Source of the DNA: an uncultured Collinsella sp.
Lineage (GTDB): Bacteria > Actinomycetota > Coriobacteriia > Coriobacteriales > Coriobacteriaceae
Reading direction: 5' to 3'
Length of the DNA: 52,748 nucleotides
Assembly (NCBI GenBank): GCA_902494565.1
Contig: CABUTN010000012.1
Coordinates: 1 to 52,748 of the forward strand
Position 1 is the stretch's first letter. Each line of letters begins with the position of its first letter. A program made the translations under genes and the position numbers. The notes under the pieces were generated by a model. The model saw only the letters and a list, made by a program, of their open reading frames with translations, was not told the origin of the DNA and did not search any database. Positions 43,351-51,547 of this stretch are shown here, one piece after another.

Positions 43351-44757
43351 ATGGCAGATTCCACCACCGATTACAACAATCTAGATCCTCTGGGTAACGA
43401 GGCGGCGGTTGTCGATGAGGTCGACGCTGCCGTCTCGGGCGCTCGCAAGAAGCCACGCGCTGTCGATATGGTGCCCGAGGAGCCCGACGCGATGGCACCG
43501 GACGAGGAATACCAGCTCACGCCGGCGGGTCGTCGCGAACGCATTGGGCAGATTGTTCGCCTGGTCAAAAAGTACCGCGTGTGGGATAACCTCACGCCGG
43601 TTCGTTTGCGCCGCCTGCTCGAGGAACTCGGCCCCATGTTCGTCAAGATGGGGCAGATTCTGGCCAACCGGTCCGAGATTCTGCCGCAACGCTTTTGCGA
43701 CGAGCTGCGTCGTCTGCGCTCCGACGTGGAGCCGGTGCCGTACGAGGTAGTGCTTCGCTGTCTGGAGGAAGAATACGGCCTGCGCCTGGGGGAGATGTTC
43801 GATGCGATCGATCCCAATCCGCTTGGTAGCGCATCGCTCGCGCAGGTGCACCGCGCTCGTCTGGTGACGGGCGAGGATGTGGCCGTCAAGGTGCAGCGCC
43901 CCGGTGCGCAGCAGGTTATGGCGCAGGACATCGATATCATCCGCTCGGTGGTGCGTATCGTTTCCAAGTTCGTCAACACCGATCAATTCGTTGACCTGCA
44001 CGGCGTGGTCGAGGAGCTGTGGACCTCGTTTCGCGAGGAGACCAACTTTTTGGCCGAGGCCAAAAACCTCAACGACTTCTACGAGTTCCATAAGAGCGTT
44101 CATGGCGTGACGTGCCCTAAATCCTATCTGGACCTGTGCACCGAACACGTGGTGGTTATGGACTACGTCGACGGCATTTCGATCGCCGATCCTGAACGCT
44201 TGGTGGCCGAGGGCTATGACTTGGAAAAGATCGGTGCCGCGATTGTCGAGGACTACTCGTCGCAGGTGCTTGATGACGGCTTTTTCCATGCCGACCCGCA
44301 TGCGGGAAACATCATTCTCAAGGACGGCATCGTTTACTTTATCGACTTGGGCATGGTCGGGCGTATGTCGAGTCACGATCGCGGTATCGTCAAGGATATG
44401 ATTTTCGCCGTGGCCGAGGGTGACGTGCCCAAGCTCAAGGATTCGCTCATGCGCTTCGCCGTAACGCGTGGCGACTCGGCCGAGCTTGACCATTCGGCCT
44501 TTTTGTCCGATTTGGACTTTATCGTCGCCGACTTTGCGGGCCTTGACCTGAAGGATCTTGATATCGGCGAGTTTTTGACCTCGTTGTTAAACCTCGCGCG
44601 TAAGAATGATGTTGAGCTGCCGAGCGTGGTAACGATGTTCGCGCGCGGCATGGTGACGCTCGAGGGTTTGCTGACCGAGTATATGCCCAACGTCAACATG
44701 ATCCAGATTATCCAGACGCACATCAAAAACGAGAAGAGCGCCTATGCGCGCGCGTGA
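43351..44757 (+). CDS. ABC1/UbiB kinase-like protein, N-terminal part of a split frame
   Basis: 468-residue atypical kinase of the ABC1/AarF/UbiB family. It has the K-x-G-Q motif (F-V-K-M-G-Q-I-L-A-N-R) near 100, the Ala-rich nucleotide loop S-A-S-L-A-Q-V-H near 158, the A-V-K-V-Q-R-P lysine, the E-x-D-like E-E-T-N-F-L-A-E-A-K-N and the catalytic H-A-D-P-H-A-G-N near 313 with I-D-L-G-M. The family's C-terminal membrane region is missing and is encoded in the +1 frame by the next ORF. The frame ends just after a GCGCGCGCG tract at 44746-44754. Family members likely support lipid or quinone metabolism at the membrane. Confidence 0.88.
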   Translation: MADSTTDYNNLDPLGNEAAVVDEVDAAVSGARKKPRAVDMVPEEPDAMAPDEEYQLTPAGRRERIGQIVRLVKKYRVWDNLTPVRLRRLLEELGPMFVKMGQILANRSEILPQRFCDELRRLRSDVEPVPYEVVLRCLEEEYGLRLGEMFDAIDPNPLGSASLAQVHRARLVTGEDVAVKVQRPGAQQVMAQDIDIIRSVVRIVSKFVNTDQFVDLHGVVEELWTSFREETNFLAEAKNLNDFYEFHKSVHGVTCPKSYLDLCTEHVVVMDYVDGISIADPERLVAEGYDLEKIGAAIVEDYSSQVLDDGFFHADPHAGNIILKDGIVYFIDLGMVGRMSSHDRGIVKDMIFAVAEGDVPKLKDSLMRFAVTRGDSAELDHSAFLSDLDFIVADFAGLDLKDLDIGEFLTSLLNLARKNDVELPSVVTMFARGMVTLEGLLTEYMPNVNMIQIIQTHIKNEKSAYARA

Positions 44758-45112
44758 TATGGGACGCGATCTTGCCGCGAGCAGCTATCGCGCGGCAAAA
44801 GGCTCGCTTGAGGCAGCCGAGTATCTGGGCTTGGCTTCGCGCATGCTCACGCGCGGCCAGCTTAAGGTGAACACGCAGATCATGAGCAGCGATAAGGCGC
44901 TGCGACAGCTAGGTGGGATTATCGACCGCATGTCGATGGCTATCGTTATCGCCGGTCTGTTTATCGGTTCGTCGGTGGTGTACTACGCGCGCATCGAGCC
45001 GGTTGTGTTTGGTATCCCAGTCATTGGCTTTATGGGCTACGTGAGCGCGCTGGTGCTGGCGCTTATGCTGGGTCGCAATATCTGGCTCAACAGCCACGGC
45101 GGCAAGCACTAG
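44744..45112 (+). CDS. C-terminal membrane segment of the split ABC1/UbiB kinase
   Basis: 122 residues (M-R-A-R-D-M-G-R) that read as the missing C-terminus of the upstream ABC1 kinase: an amphipathic region, then two transmembrane helices (about 65-82 and 89-110) with the family pattern G-S-S-V and G-I-P-V-I-G-F-M-G-Y. It overlaps the upstream frame by 14 nt in the +1 frame. If the GC tract had one more GC unit the two frames would join as a protein of about 588 residues, the usual family length. It is either a slipped or decayed join, a sequencing error, or a translationally coupled two-piece protein. No independent ribosome site is clear. Confidence 0.75.
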   Translation: MRARDMGRDLAASSYRAAKGSLEAAEYLGLASRMLTRGQLKVNTQIMSSDKALRQLGGIIDRMSMAIVIAGLFIGSSVVYYARIEPVVFGIPVIGFMGYVSALVLALMLGRNIWLNSHGGKH

Positions 45113-45163
45113 AGGCTGCGACCGTCACCGCATTCTCCTATCGCAAACAATAGCTTTTACCTT

Positions 45164-45191
45164 GGGCTTCGCCTGCGTGCGAGGCCCTTTT
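45164..45191 (+). terminator. Terminator of the phasin-like/ABC1 operon
   Basis: GGGCTTCGC (45164-45172) pairs with GCGAGGCCC (45179-45187), with one T-G wobble, followed by TTTT. Confidence 0.75.
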
Positions 45192-45227
45192 GCGTGATAG
45201 CATATTGACGGTTTTAATCGATGGCCT

Positions 45228-45434
45228 AGATGGTGGTGCGGAGACGCACGAATGCGCGGTTTTCCTGCGCGTTTGGGAGAATCGGGGTGCAAGTCCCCGG
45301 CTGTACCAGTAACCGTAATTCCTCTTGGCTCGGGATGTTCGCGTCGCAGATCGGACGGCGCGCCCGAGTCGTTAAGGTTAAGTCGGATCGCCTCCCATCT
45401 TGCATGCGGCTGCGGCGTATGCCGCCGGTGTGCA
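45228..45434 (+). ncRNA. Cobalamin riboswitch with expression-platform hairpin
   Basis: The conserved core GGGAGAATCGGGGTGCAAGT (from 45275) through the GGCTGTACC and AACCGTAA boxes (to 45318) is the class I cobalamin (adenosylcobalamin-type) signature. The 3' box AAGTCGGATCGCC lies at 45380-45392. The P1 closing stem pairs AGATGG (45228-45233) with CCATCT (45395-45400). A following hairpin at 45401-45434 (TGCA, GCGGC, GCCGC, TGCA) is the probable kissing-loop platform, just before a purine-rich ribosome-binding stretch GGAGGAAAGGGGG at 45444-45456. There is no T-run, so control is probably at translation. It governs the two DUF4430 genes. Confidence 0.9.
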
Positions 45435-45543
45435 TAGGGCTCTGGAGGAAAGGGGGACCCCGATGGGGGAACTCGAGCGCAACATGCGCGATGACGTGGG
45501 GCAGCTTCAAGGCAACGCTCCAAGTACAGACAGTAGGAGACAA

Positions 45544-48500
45544 ATGGATATGTTTGAGGACGAGTGCCAGCGTGCCTCGCTTCGTCGCCGTGGCGTAATC
45601 GCGCGCGGCGTGGCAAAGCGCTGCCTGGTGGCATTCCTGGCCTTCGCGATGGCCTTCAGCACCACGCCGGCTCAGCTGTGGGCCGAGGGTGCCGAGGGCA
45701 TTACCGACGCTGTGGCTCAGGCTACGACGCCAGGCGAGGACGCAGCGCTTGCGGGCGGTACCGCTGAGCAGAGCGGCGCCGAGGTTTCGGATTCCGGGAG
45801 CGCGCCTGCAGCTAGTGCCGCCACTACAGAGGCAGCAACTGGCGACGAAGGCTCGGCGACGGGGGAGAGCCCTGCCACGAGCGAGCAGTCTTCGACGGCA
45901 TCCGCTGGCCAAGCGGGATCTGCCGCCGCGGCTGCCGTTCAGACAGAGAACCCGACAGAAACCGGCGATGTCGCCAAGAAGCAGGTCGAGGTCTCGTTCT
46001 CGATTATCGGCACCGATGCTGACGGCAAGGCTCAGACCTGGGTGGCACCTACGCAGCTCAAGCTCGACGAGGGCGCGACGGCTGCGGATGCCTTCGTTAA
46101 GCTGCAGCAGAAGACGGGCTTTAAAGCGGATTACGAACCGAACACGGCATACGGCTTCTACCTCAAAAGCATCACATCTCCGAGCGATGGTCGCACGCTT
46201 GCCTACGATCCGACGACTTATGCCTTCTGGCAGCTGTTCGTCGACGGCGCGTCTTCCTCGGTTGGCGCGAGCAGCGTCAAGCTCACCCAGGGGCAGAAGA
46301 TTGAGTTTGCCTATACGGCTGGTAGCTCGTCCCCTGTCGTTAAGGACCAGGTTGCCGCAAATGTGACCGTCATTGGTCGCGATGCCCAGGGCAAGACTCA
46401 GACTTGGGTCGATAACGCGCAGTATGTGGTGACGTCCGGCTCGAGCGCGCTTGACCTTACGAAGGTCGCGCTCGAGGCGAATGATATTGACGCCGTTGCT
46501 GCGGGCTCCTTCATTCTGAGCCTTAAGTACAACGGTGTTGAGCTGGGTACGCCCCAAGATTATTCGACCTATTGGCAGCTGTTTATCAACGGCAAGTCGA
46601 GTGACTATACGGCGGACAATGTCACCATCCATGCCGGCGATACCGTCACGTGGTTCTACGGTGGCTGGGGCGACCAGTTGCCGTCCGATTCTGTCCATGC
46701 TTCTGTTCAGGTTCTCGGTAAGGACAAGGACGGCAAGCAGCAGGTTTGGGCTTCGACGGGTCAGATGAGTCTCAAGGCGGGCTCTACTGCCAAGGATCTC
46801 CTTGAGCAGACCGGCCTTAAGCTCGATGCTAGCGAATCGTCTTGGGGCTGGTTCCTCAACGGTATTACTTCGCCGTTCGACAGTAAGTCCTATGGCTGGG
46901 ATGCTGCGACCAAGAGCTATTGGCGCTTCTACGTAAATGGCAAGTTCGCCGACGTTGGCGCCGGTGCCTACAAGCTCCAGGAGGGTGACGCCGTCACCTT
47001 TATGTATGGTGCTGACGCCGATGCCCTCCCCGGTCAGGTGCTTGGATCCGCCGATGTTATCGGTCCCGATGTCAACGGCAACAATACTCGCTGGGGCTCG
47101 GCAAGCAGTGTTTCTTTGCCTGAAGGCTCTACTGCCCAGAACCTTATTGAGACGGTTCTGAAGGCCAAGGGCGTTACGTACAACGGCTCCCAGAGTGGCG
47201 AGTACTGGTTCCTCAATTCCATCAAATCGCCGTTCGAAGACAAGTCGTACGGTTATGATGCTGCGACCAATAAATATTGGCACCTGTATATCAATGGAGA
47301 GCCCTCCTTACTCTGCGCCAATCAGATTACGCTCAAGAGCGGCGATAAGGTCACGCTTGCCTATACCACCGACGATTCGCCCATGCCCGATCCCGACAAG
47401 GTTGTCGTGGACCCGAGTGCGACGACTCCTGATTGGGATGCCGAGTGGGCCGGCTACGGCAACAGTGGCAACGGTTCGACCGTAACGGATGCCAAGACGC
47501 CTGCGCAGGCCGCCGGTCTTAAGTGGGCCTTCGATTGGAAGGCCGAGTCTGGTCAGCAGTATGCCAACTGCAGCGAACCTGTCATCGCCAACGGCTTTGT
47601 GTACATCGCGACCGAGAACGAGCTCATCAAGATCGATTCGTCCACGGGCAAAAAGGTTGCCTCTGCGCCGCTTGCCTCCAAGGTGAGCTATACCTCTCGT
47701 CCGATCTATACCAATGGCCTTATCATCGTTCCGCTCAACGGCGGTGCGGTCCAGGCGATTACTGCAGACAAGCTGATCTGCAAGTGGCTGACGCCTGGTT
47801 TGACGGACTTGACGCAGAGCTCCTGCACCGTCGTTTCGGACGGCGAGTACGTCTATGTAGGCTCGGTCGATATTTCGTATGACGAGAATTACAACGCGAC
47901 CTACGGCAACGGCTCCTTTGCGCGCATTAAGATTGCCACGGGCGAAGTTTCTTGGCAGAACATCGACCCTGCCGAGGGCTATTACTGGACTGGTGCGGCT
48001 TTGACGGATAAGTATGCCATCGTTCCTACGAGCGCGGGTACGCTTAAGTGCATTGATAAGACGACGGGCGATGTCGTTTCGACCATGAAGCTCGGCGCTG
48101 TCGCAAATGCCGATTGCATTGCCGATCCGTCCAATGGTTCGACCTTCTATCAGATGACGCACGACGGAAAGCTCCATGTGATTTCGCTTTCGGCGAAGGG
48201 CGTGCTGAGTGAACAGAAGACGGTTGATCTGGGCCTTACGAATAATCTGAGCGCCCCTGCGGTGTCTGGTGACAATCTGATTGTCGGCGGACAGACGGCT
48301 ACTGGCTCTGCTCTGGTTCTCTATAACCTGAAGACGGGTAAGACCACGATGGTCGCTGCTGCCGACGGCAAGGCGCTGCCGGCTGGCCTCAACGGTATTG
48401 CTGCTACTCCGCTGGTGAGTGTTCAGGGCGGCAAGACCTATGTGTACTTCACCGTTAACAGCGCGGATAGCAAGGATTACGTCAACTACTCTGCTGGTGG

Positions 48501-49395
48501 TGGCGTGTATCGCTATACGCTCGGCGATGCAGAGGCGACGCAGATTTATGATGCGGCTGGCCATTACCAGTACTGTGACTCTCCGGTCATTGCCGATGCT
48601 TCTGGCAATCTCTACTACATTAATGATTCGGGCACGCTGTTTAAACTTGGAGCTGTCGAGTCTTGGACGGTTGCCTTTAACTCCAACGGCGGGTCTGCTT
48701 GCGACACTAAGTTTGTTGCTACGGCCGATGGCAAGCTGGTCAAGCCGGTCGATCCGACGCGCGATGGCTACACTTTCGGCGGTTGGTATACCGATGAGGC
48801 TTGCACGCAGGCGTATGACTTCAGTACGCCGGTGACGGCCGACCTGACGTTGTATGCCAAGTGGACCAAGAATGCCGTTAACCCTGGCGGTAATGGCGGT
48901 TCAGGCTCCAATGGCGGCAATGGCGGCGTTGGTTCGAATGGCGGCGGCGGTTCTAGTACCGGTACTGGTTCCGGCACTGGCGCTGGCGCTGGTTCTGGCT
49001 CCGGCTCGAAGGGCGGCGCTATTGCCCCGGGCCAGAAGCCGGTGACCAAGACGACGGTGTCGACCAAGACCGAGACCAGGGACAACAAGTCCGACAAGAA
49101 GGACTCCGATAAGTCCGATAAGAAGGACGAGAAGAAGTCTGACAAGAAGTCTGACAGGAAGTCTGACAGGAAGGACGGCAAGTCCGACAAGAAGTCCGAC
49201 AAGAAGTCCGATTCCAAGTCCGATACGGGTGCTGTTTCCACGACCACTGCTAAGAAGTCCTCTAGTGCTTCCGAGCAGGAGACTGGCACCAATCCGCTCG
49301 CCATCGTTGGCATCGCCGCCGGCGTGATTGGCCTCGCGCTCATCGCCGTCTTCGTGCTGACCAAGCGCGGCAAGGGTGACGGTAATGCCCGATAA
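45544..49395 (+). CDS. Cobalamin-riboswitch-controlled surface protein with four DUF4430 repeats and a beta-propeller
   Basis: Predicted 1283-residue exported membrane-anchored protein. Order: signal peptide (1-45, hydrophobic core then A-Q-L-W-A); Ala/Ser/Thr/Glu-rich linker; four tandem transcobalamin-like C-terminal domains (DUF4430) at about 148-260, 272-375, 386-489 and 501-612, each with an (I/V)-G-x-D, a Y-W or F-W and a V/I-N/D-G motif; a PQQ/quinoprotein-like propeller at 657-1035; an InlB B-repeat-like domain at 1037-1109 (G-Y-T-F-G-G-W-Y); a Gly/Ser and K-S-D-K-K repeat linker (about 1110-1240); and a C-terminal transmembrane helix (about 1250-1272) with a basic tail and no LPxTG motif. 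I took ATG 45544, preceded by AGGAG; ATG 45463, nearer the riboswitch, would add 27 residues. A corrinoid-binding role is inferred from DUF4430 plus the riboswitch. Confidence 0.8.
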   Translation: MDMFEDECQRASLRRRGVIARGVAKRCLVAFLAFAMAFSTTPAQLWAEGAEGITDAVAQATTPGEDAALAGGTAEQSGAEVSDSGSAPAASAATTEAATGDEGSATGESPATSEQSSTASAGQAGSAAAAAVQTENPTETGDVAKKQVEVSFSIIGTDADGKAQTWVAPTQLKLDEGATAADAFVKLQQKTGFKADYEPNTAYGFYLKSITSPSDGRTLAYDPTTYAFWQLFVDGASSSVGASSVKLTQGQKIEFAYTAGSSSPVVKDQVAANVTVIGRDAQGKTQTWVDNAQYVVTSGSSALDLTKVALEANDIDAVAAGSFILSLKYNGVELGTPQDYSTYWQLFINGKSSDYTADNVTIHAGDTVTWFYGGWGDQLPSDSVHASVQVLGKDKDGKQQVWASTGQMSLKAGSTAKDLLEQTGLKLDASESSWGWFLNGITSPFDSKSYGWDAATKSYWRFYVNGKFADVGAGAYKLQEGDAVTFMYGADADALPGQVLGSADVIGPDVNGNNTRWGSASSVSLPEGSTAQNLIETVLKAKGVTYNGSQSGEYWFLNSIKSPFEDKSYGYDAATNKYWHLYINGEPSLLCANQITLKSGDKVTLAYTTDDSPMPDPDKVVVDPSATTPDWDAEWAGYGNSGNGSTVTDAKTPAQAAGLKWAFDWKAESGQQYANCSEPVIANGFVYIATENELIKIDSSTGKKVASAPLASKVSYTSRPIYTNGLIIVPLNGGAVQAITADKLICKWLTPGLTDLTQSSCTVVSDGEYVYVGSVDISYDENYNATYGNGSFARIKIATGEVSWQNIDPAEGYYWTGAALTDKYAIVPTSAGTLKCIDKTTGDVVSTMKLGAVANADCIADPSNGSTFYQMTHDGKLHVISLSAKGVLSEQKTVDLGLTNNLSAPAVSGDNLIVGGQTATGSALVLYNLKTGKTTMVAAADGKALPAGLNGIAATPLVSVQGGKTYVYFTVNSADSKDYVNYSAGGGVYRYTLGDAEATQIYDAAGHYQYCDSPVIADASGNLYYINDSGTLFKLGAVESWTVAFNSNGGSACDTKFVATADGKLVKPVDPTRDGYTFGGWYTDEACTQAYDFSTPVTADLTLYAKWTKNAVNPGGNGGSGSNGGNGGVGSNGGGGSSTGTGSGTGAGAGSGSGSKGGAIAPGQKPVTKTTVSTKTETRDNKSDKKDSDKSDKKDEKKSDKKSDRKSDRKDGKSDKKSDKKSDSKSDTGAVSTTTAKKSSSASEQETGTNPLAIVGIAAGVIGLALIAVFVLTKRGKGDGNAR

Positions 49396-50287
49396 GCCCA
49401 AGGAGACCAGCGGGCAACAGCCCGACTCCTCGTTTATCCAGCTCGATGATCCAAAGCAAAAGGGCGCCGCTTCGGCGGCGTCCGCCTCTCGTCGCAAGGC
49501 GCTCCTTGGCGTTCTTGCTGCCGCGTACACCATTCTGATCGTCGTCTCGCTGGGCTTCGTCCATCCTTCCGAGAGCGGCGCCTGGTCCATTGACTGGATC
49601 GTTCAGACCGTGACGGGGGAGAGCGTCGTCGCCAAGGACACCAAGGGGTCTGGCTCGTCTGCCGCTTCGGGCGAGGCCAGTTCCAAGGATTCCAAATCTT
49701 CGAATGATGCAAAAGACGAGCCCAAGGGTTCGAACGACGCCAAGGACGATTCCGAGTCTTCAAACAAGGAATCGGACAAAAACTCGGATAGCAAGAAGTC
49801 CGAGGACCGGGGCGGCAAGAAGTCTGGCGATAAATCCGCTGCCCAAAATACGGGAGCCGGTGATACTTCCAATGCGTCTGGCGGTGCTTCTTCGGGCGGT
49901 GGCCAGTCGTCTGATGGAGCCTCATCCTCTAATGGTGGAAACGCCTCCTCGGGCAGCCAAAGCGGCTCACAGGAGTCCAACTACGTTACGGTGACGGTTT
50001 CGGTCACATCGAGCGCTGTGGGCAATCCCGTGTCCTCTGGCGGCACCTTTACCTTTAACGAAGGCGCCACCGTTTACGATGCCCTGTGCGCGCTGGGCCT
50101 TTCTGTCAACGCACGCGGCTCATCGTACGGCACGTATGTTTCTGCGATTGGTGGTTTGGCCGAGAAACAGTACGGCGGCACGAGCGGCTGGATGTACTCC
50201 GTCAACGGCACAACGCCCATGACGGCCTGCAGTAACTACGTTCTCTCCAATGGCGACAACGTCGTTTGGTATTACGTAACGGGCTAG
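49385..50287 (+). CDS. Membrane-anchored DUF4430 domain protein
   Basis: 300-residue partner of the large DUF4430 protein. A short cytoplasmic N-terminus and one transmembrane helix (about 38-57, V-L-A-A-A-Y-T-I-L-I-V-V) are followed by a long Ser/Asp/Lys/Gly-rich linker (about 80-195). A single C-terminal DUF4430 domain (about 198-300) has N-E-G-A-T-V-Y-D-A-L, G-T-Y-V-S-A-I-G-G and G-W-M-Y-S-V-N-G. The topology (N-in, domain outside) mirrors the C-terminal anchor of the first protein. It overlaps the upstream gene by 11 nt and so is translationally coupled under the same riboswitch. I took ATG 49385 over the GTG at 49376. The linker resembles wall-spanning tethers. Confidence 0.8.
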   Translation: MPDKPKETSGQQPDSSFIQLDDPKQKGAASAASASRRKALLGVLAAAYTILIVVSLGFVHPSESGAWSIDWIVQTVTGESVVAKDTKGSGSSAASGEASSKDSKSSNDAKDEPKGSNDAKDDSESSNKESDKNSDSKKSEDRGGKKSGDKSAAQNTGAGDTSNASGGASSGGGQSSDGASSSNGGNASSGSQSGSQESNYVTVTVSVTSSAVGNPVSSGGTFTFNEGATVYDALCALGLSVNARGSSYGTYVSAIGGLAEKQYGGTSGWMYSVNGTTPMTACSNYVLSNGDNVVWYYVTG

Positions 50288-50309
50288 AGGCCTCGACATA
50301 GCGCGCCAG

Positions 50310-50347
50310 ACGGGCGGTTCGGACAAACATCCGGGCCGCCCGTTTTT
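50310..50347 (+). terminator. Terminator of the DUF4430 operon
   Basis: ACGGGCGG pairs with CCGCCCGT, with CGGA/TCCG continuing the stem, followed by TTTTT (50343-50347). It lies 22 nt after the stop. Confidence 0.9.
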
Positions 50348-50385
50348 CGTGCGAATGGGACTGGGTCGCCGGGTCTCTCGGCAAA

Positions 50386-50420
50386 CAAAAAACCGGTTGG
50401 AATGGGAATTCCAACCGGTT
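50386..50420 (-). terminator. Terminator of the first GtrA gene (minus strand)
   Basis: AACCGGTTGGAAT and ATTCCAACCGGTT (50391-50420) form a long perfect hairpin; the adjacent A-run at 50387-50392 gives a T-tail on the minus strand. It lies about 27 nt after the gtrA-like stop. Confidence 0.85.
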
Positions 50421-50446
50421 ATACATTCAAGCAAATAGTGAATCGA

Positions 50447-50854
50447 CTATGACCGTGCGCCCTCGAGGAAGAAGCGGCGGCTGAAGTAGTTGTACCAGGT
50501 GACGAGGAACGTGGCGATGGCCTTCATGGCCTGGTAGCCGATGCTCAAAAACGTGACGCCCACAAACATGTACAGGTCGTTGAGGCCCAGGCCGATCACC
50601 GACAGGATGGTGAAGATCGTGAACTCGCGCTTGCGGCTCATGCCTTCGCGGTGGTCGAACACGTACTTCATGCTGAGCCAGTAGTTGACCACGACGGACG
50701 TGATAAACGAAACCGTGGTGCTCATCAAAAAGTCGAGGTGGAACAGCTCGACGAGCGCAATGAGCATGCCCCAGTCGATGCCAAAGGAGATAAGACCCAC
50801 GACAGCAAACTTGAGGAACTGCTTGGTATGAGGTTGTGCCAGCGCCTTGCGCAC
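50447..50854 (-). CDS. GtrA family membrane protein (1)
   Basis: 135-residue membrane protein with four transmembrane helices. It has the family motifs F-A-V-V-G-L-I-S-F-G-I-D-W near residues 16-28, N-Y-W-L-S-M-K-Y-V-F near 57-66 and the C-terminal F-L-V-T-W-Y-N-Y-F-S-R-R-F-F. GtrA proteins are thought to move polyprenyl-phosphate-linked sugars across the membrane in wall or teichoic acid glycosylation. The GTG at 50854 (V-R-K-A-L) is the likely start, with a GGATG-type site. No glycosyltransferase lies beside it. Confidence 0.9.
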   Translation of the reverse strand: MRKALAQPHTKQFLKFAVVGLISFGIDWGMLIALVELFHLDFLMSTTVSFITSVVVNYWLSMKYVFDHREGMSRKREFTIFTILSVIGLGLNDLYMFVGVTFLSIGYQAMKAIATFLVTWYNYFSRRFFLEGARS

Positions 50855-51007
50855 GTAATCACATCCAATGCGTTGATGAATCGAGCAGAGGATACTTTAG
50901 AGCTTTTACAAGGGAAACGTAAGGTCTTTGCCAAGAACTATATGAACTCGCCAAATTTTCAAGAGCTAATCCGCAAACGTTGAAAATTTGCCCGTAAACG
51001 AGCGACA

Positions 51008-51047
51008 CCCACGGACGATACTGCGCTGAGTGCGCGTCGTCCGTGGG
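51008..51047 (-). terminator. Terminator-like hairpin after the second GtrA gene
   Basis: CCCACGGACGA (51008-51018) pairs with TCGTCCGTGGG (51037-51047). On the minus strand it lies after the 51074 stop, but the downstream sequence (TGTCGCTCGTTTA) is only weakly T-rich. Confidence 0.6.
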
Positions 51048-51073
51048 CGCCGTAATGCTGCAGGGGTTTCGAG

Positions 51074-51469
51074 CTATTTTGTCTCGTCGCCCTCCAGGAA
51101 GATTTTTCGGGTCACAAAGTTGTAGACCATGACAAGCGCGGTGGCGCAGATCTTGGCGATATTGGCCTCGAGTCCTAGGCCGGCGTTGAGCGCCAGCACG
51201 ATGCCGTCGTTGAGCACCAAACCGATCACGGACAGCGCGACAAAGATGATGAACTCGCGGCGGCGGCTCATGCCCTCCTTGTGCGCAAACACGTACTTCA
51301 TGCTTGCGAGGTAGTTAAAGATGAGTGAGATGATAAAGCCGCTGGTGTTGGCGATTAGGATGTTGAGGCCCAGACCGTAGTGAAGCAGATTCATAATGCC
51401 AAAGTCGATAACCGTGGCAATGACACCGACGACGCCAAATTTCATGATCTGCGCAAGGAGCTTTTGCAT
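51074..51469 (-). CDS. GtrA family membrane protein (2)
   Basis: 131-residue membrane protein, paralogous to the first (51074 and 50447 genes share M-K-Y-V-F-x-H-x-E-G-M-S-R and L-S-V-I-G-L-x-L-N-D). Four transmembrane helices; begins M-Q-K-L-L-A-Q-I-M-K-F. The ATG at 51469 follows GGCAGG. The frame stays open to 51532, but that extension begins at TTG without a ribosome site. It lies 78 nt after fbp on the same strand, with an inverted repeat in the gap. The pair suggests two flippases for different glycan lipids, or a heteromer (inference). Confidence 0.9.
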   Translation of the reverse strand: MQKLLAQIMKFGVVGVIATVIDFGIMNLLHYGLGLNILIANTSGFIISLIFNYLASMKYVFAHKEGMSRRREFIIFVALSVIGLVLNDGIVLALNAGLGLEANIAKICATALVMVYNFVTRKIFLEGDETK

Positions 51470-51498
51470 GGTACCTGCCTTAAGCTGGCGCCGAAGCG

Positions 51499-51541
51499 CC
51501 GCGGGGATGACTAACTCAGCAAGTTTAGCCAATCCCCGCGG
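51499..51541. repeat. Inverted repeat between fbp and the second GtrA gene
   Basis: CCGCGGGGAT (51499-51508) and ATCCCCGCGG (51532-51541) are perfect 10-bp reverse complements with a 23-nt loop. There is no T-run on either strand, so it is not a classical terminator. It could stabilise the fbp 3' end or act in the GtrA leader. Confidence 0.65.
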
Positions 51542-51547
51542 GTGGTG

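Noticed and set aside
45226..47283. Long minus-strand open frame opposite the DUF4430 gene and riboswitch
   Set aside because: Antisense shadow; it covers the conserved riboswitch, which is itself on the plus strand.
49080..49225. CRISPR-like array of short repeats
   Set aside because: The repeated units encode an in-frame K-S-D-K-K linker of the surface protein with no spacers between repeats.
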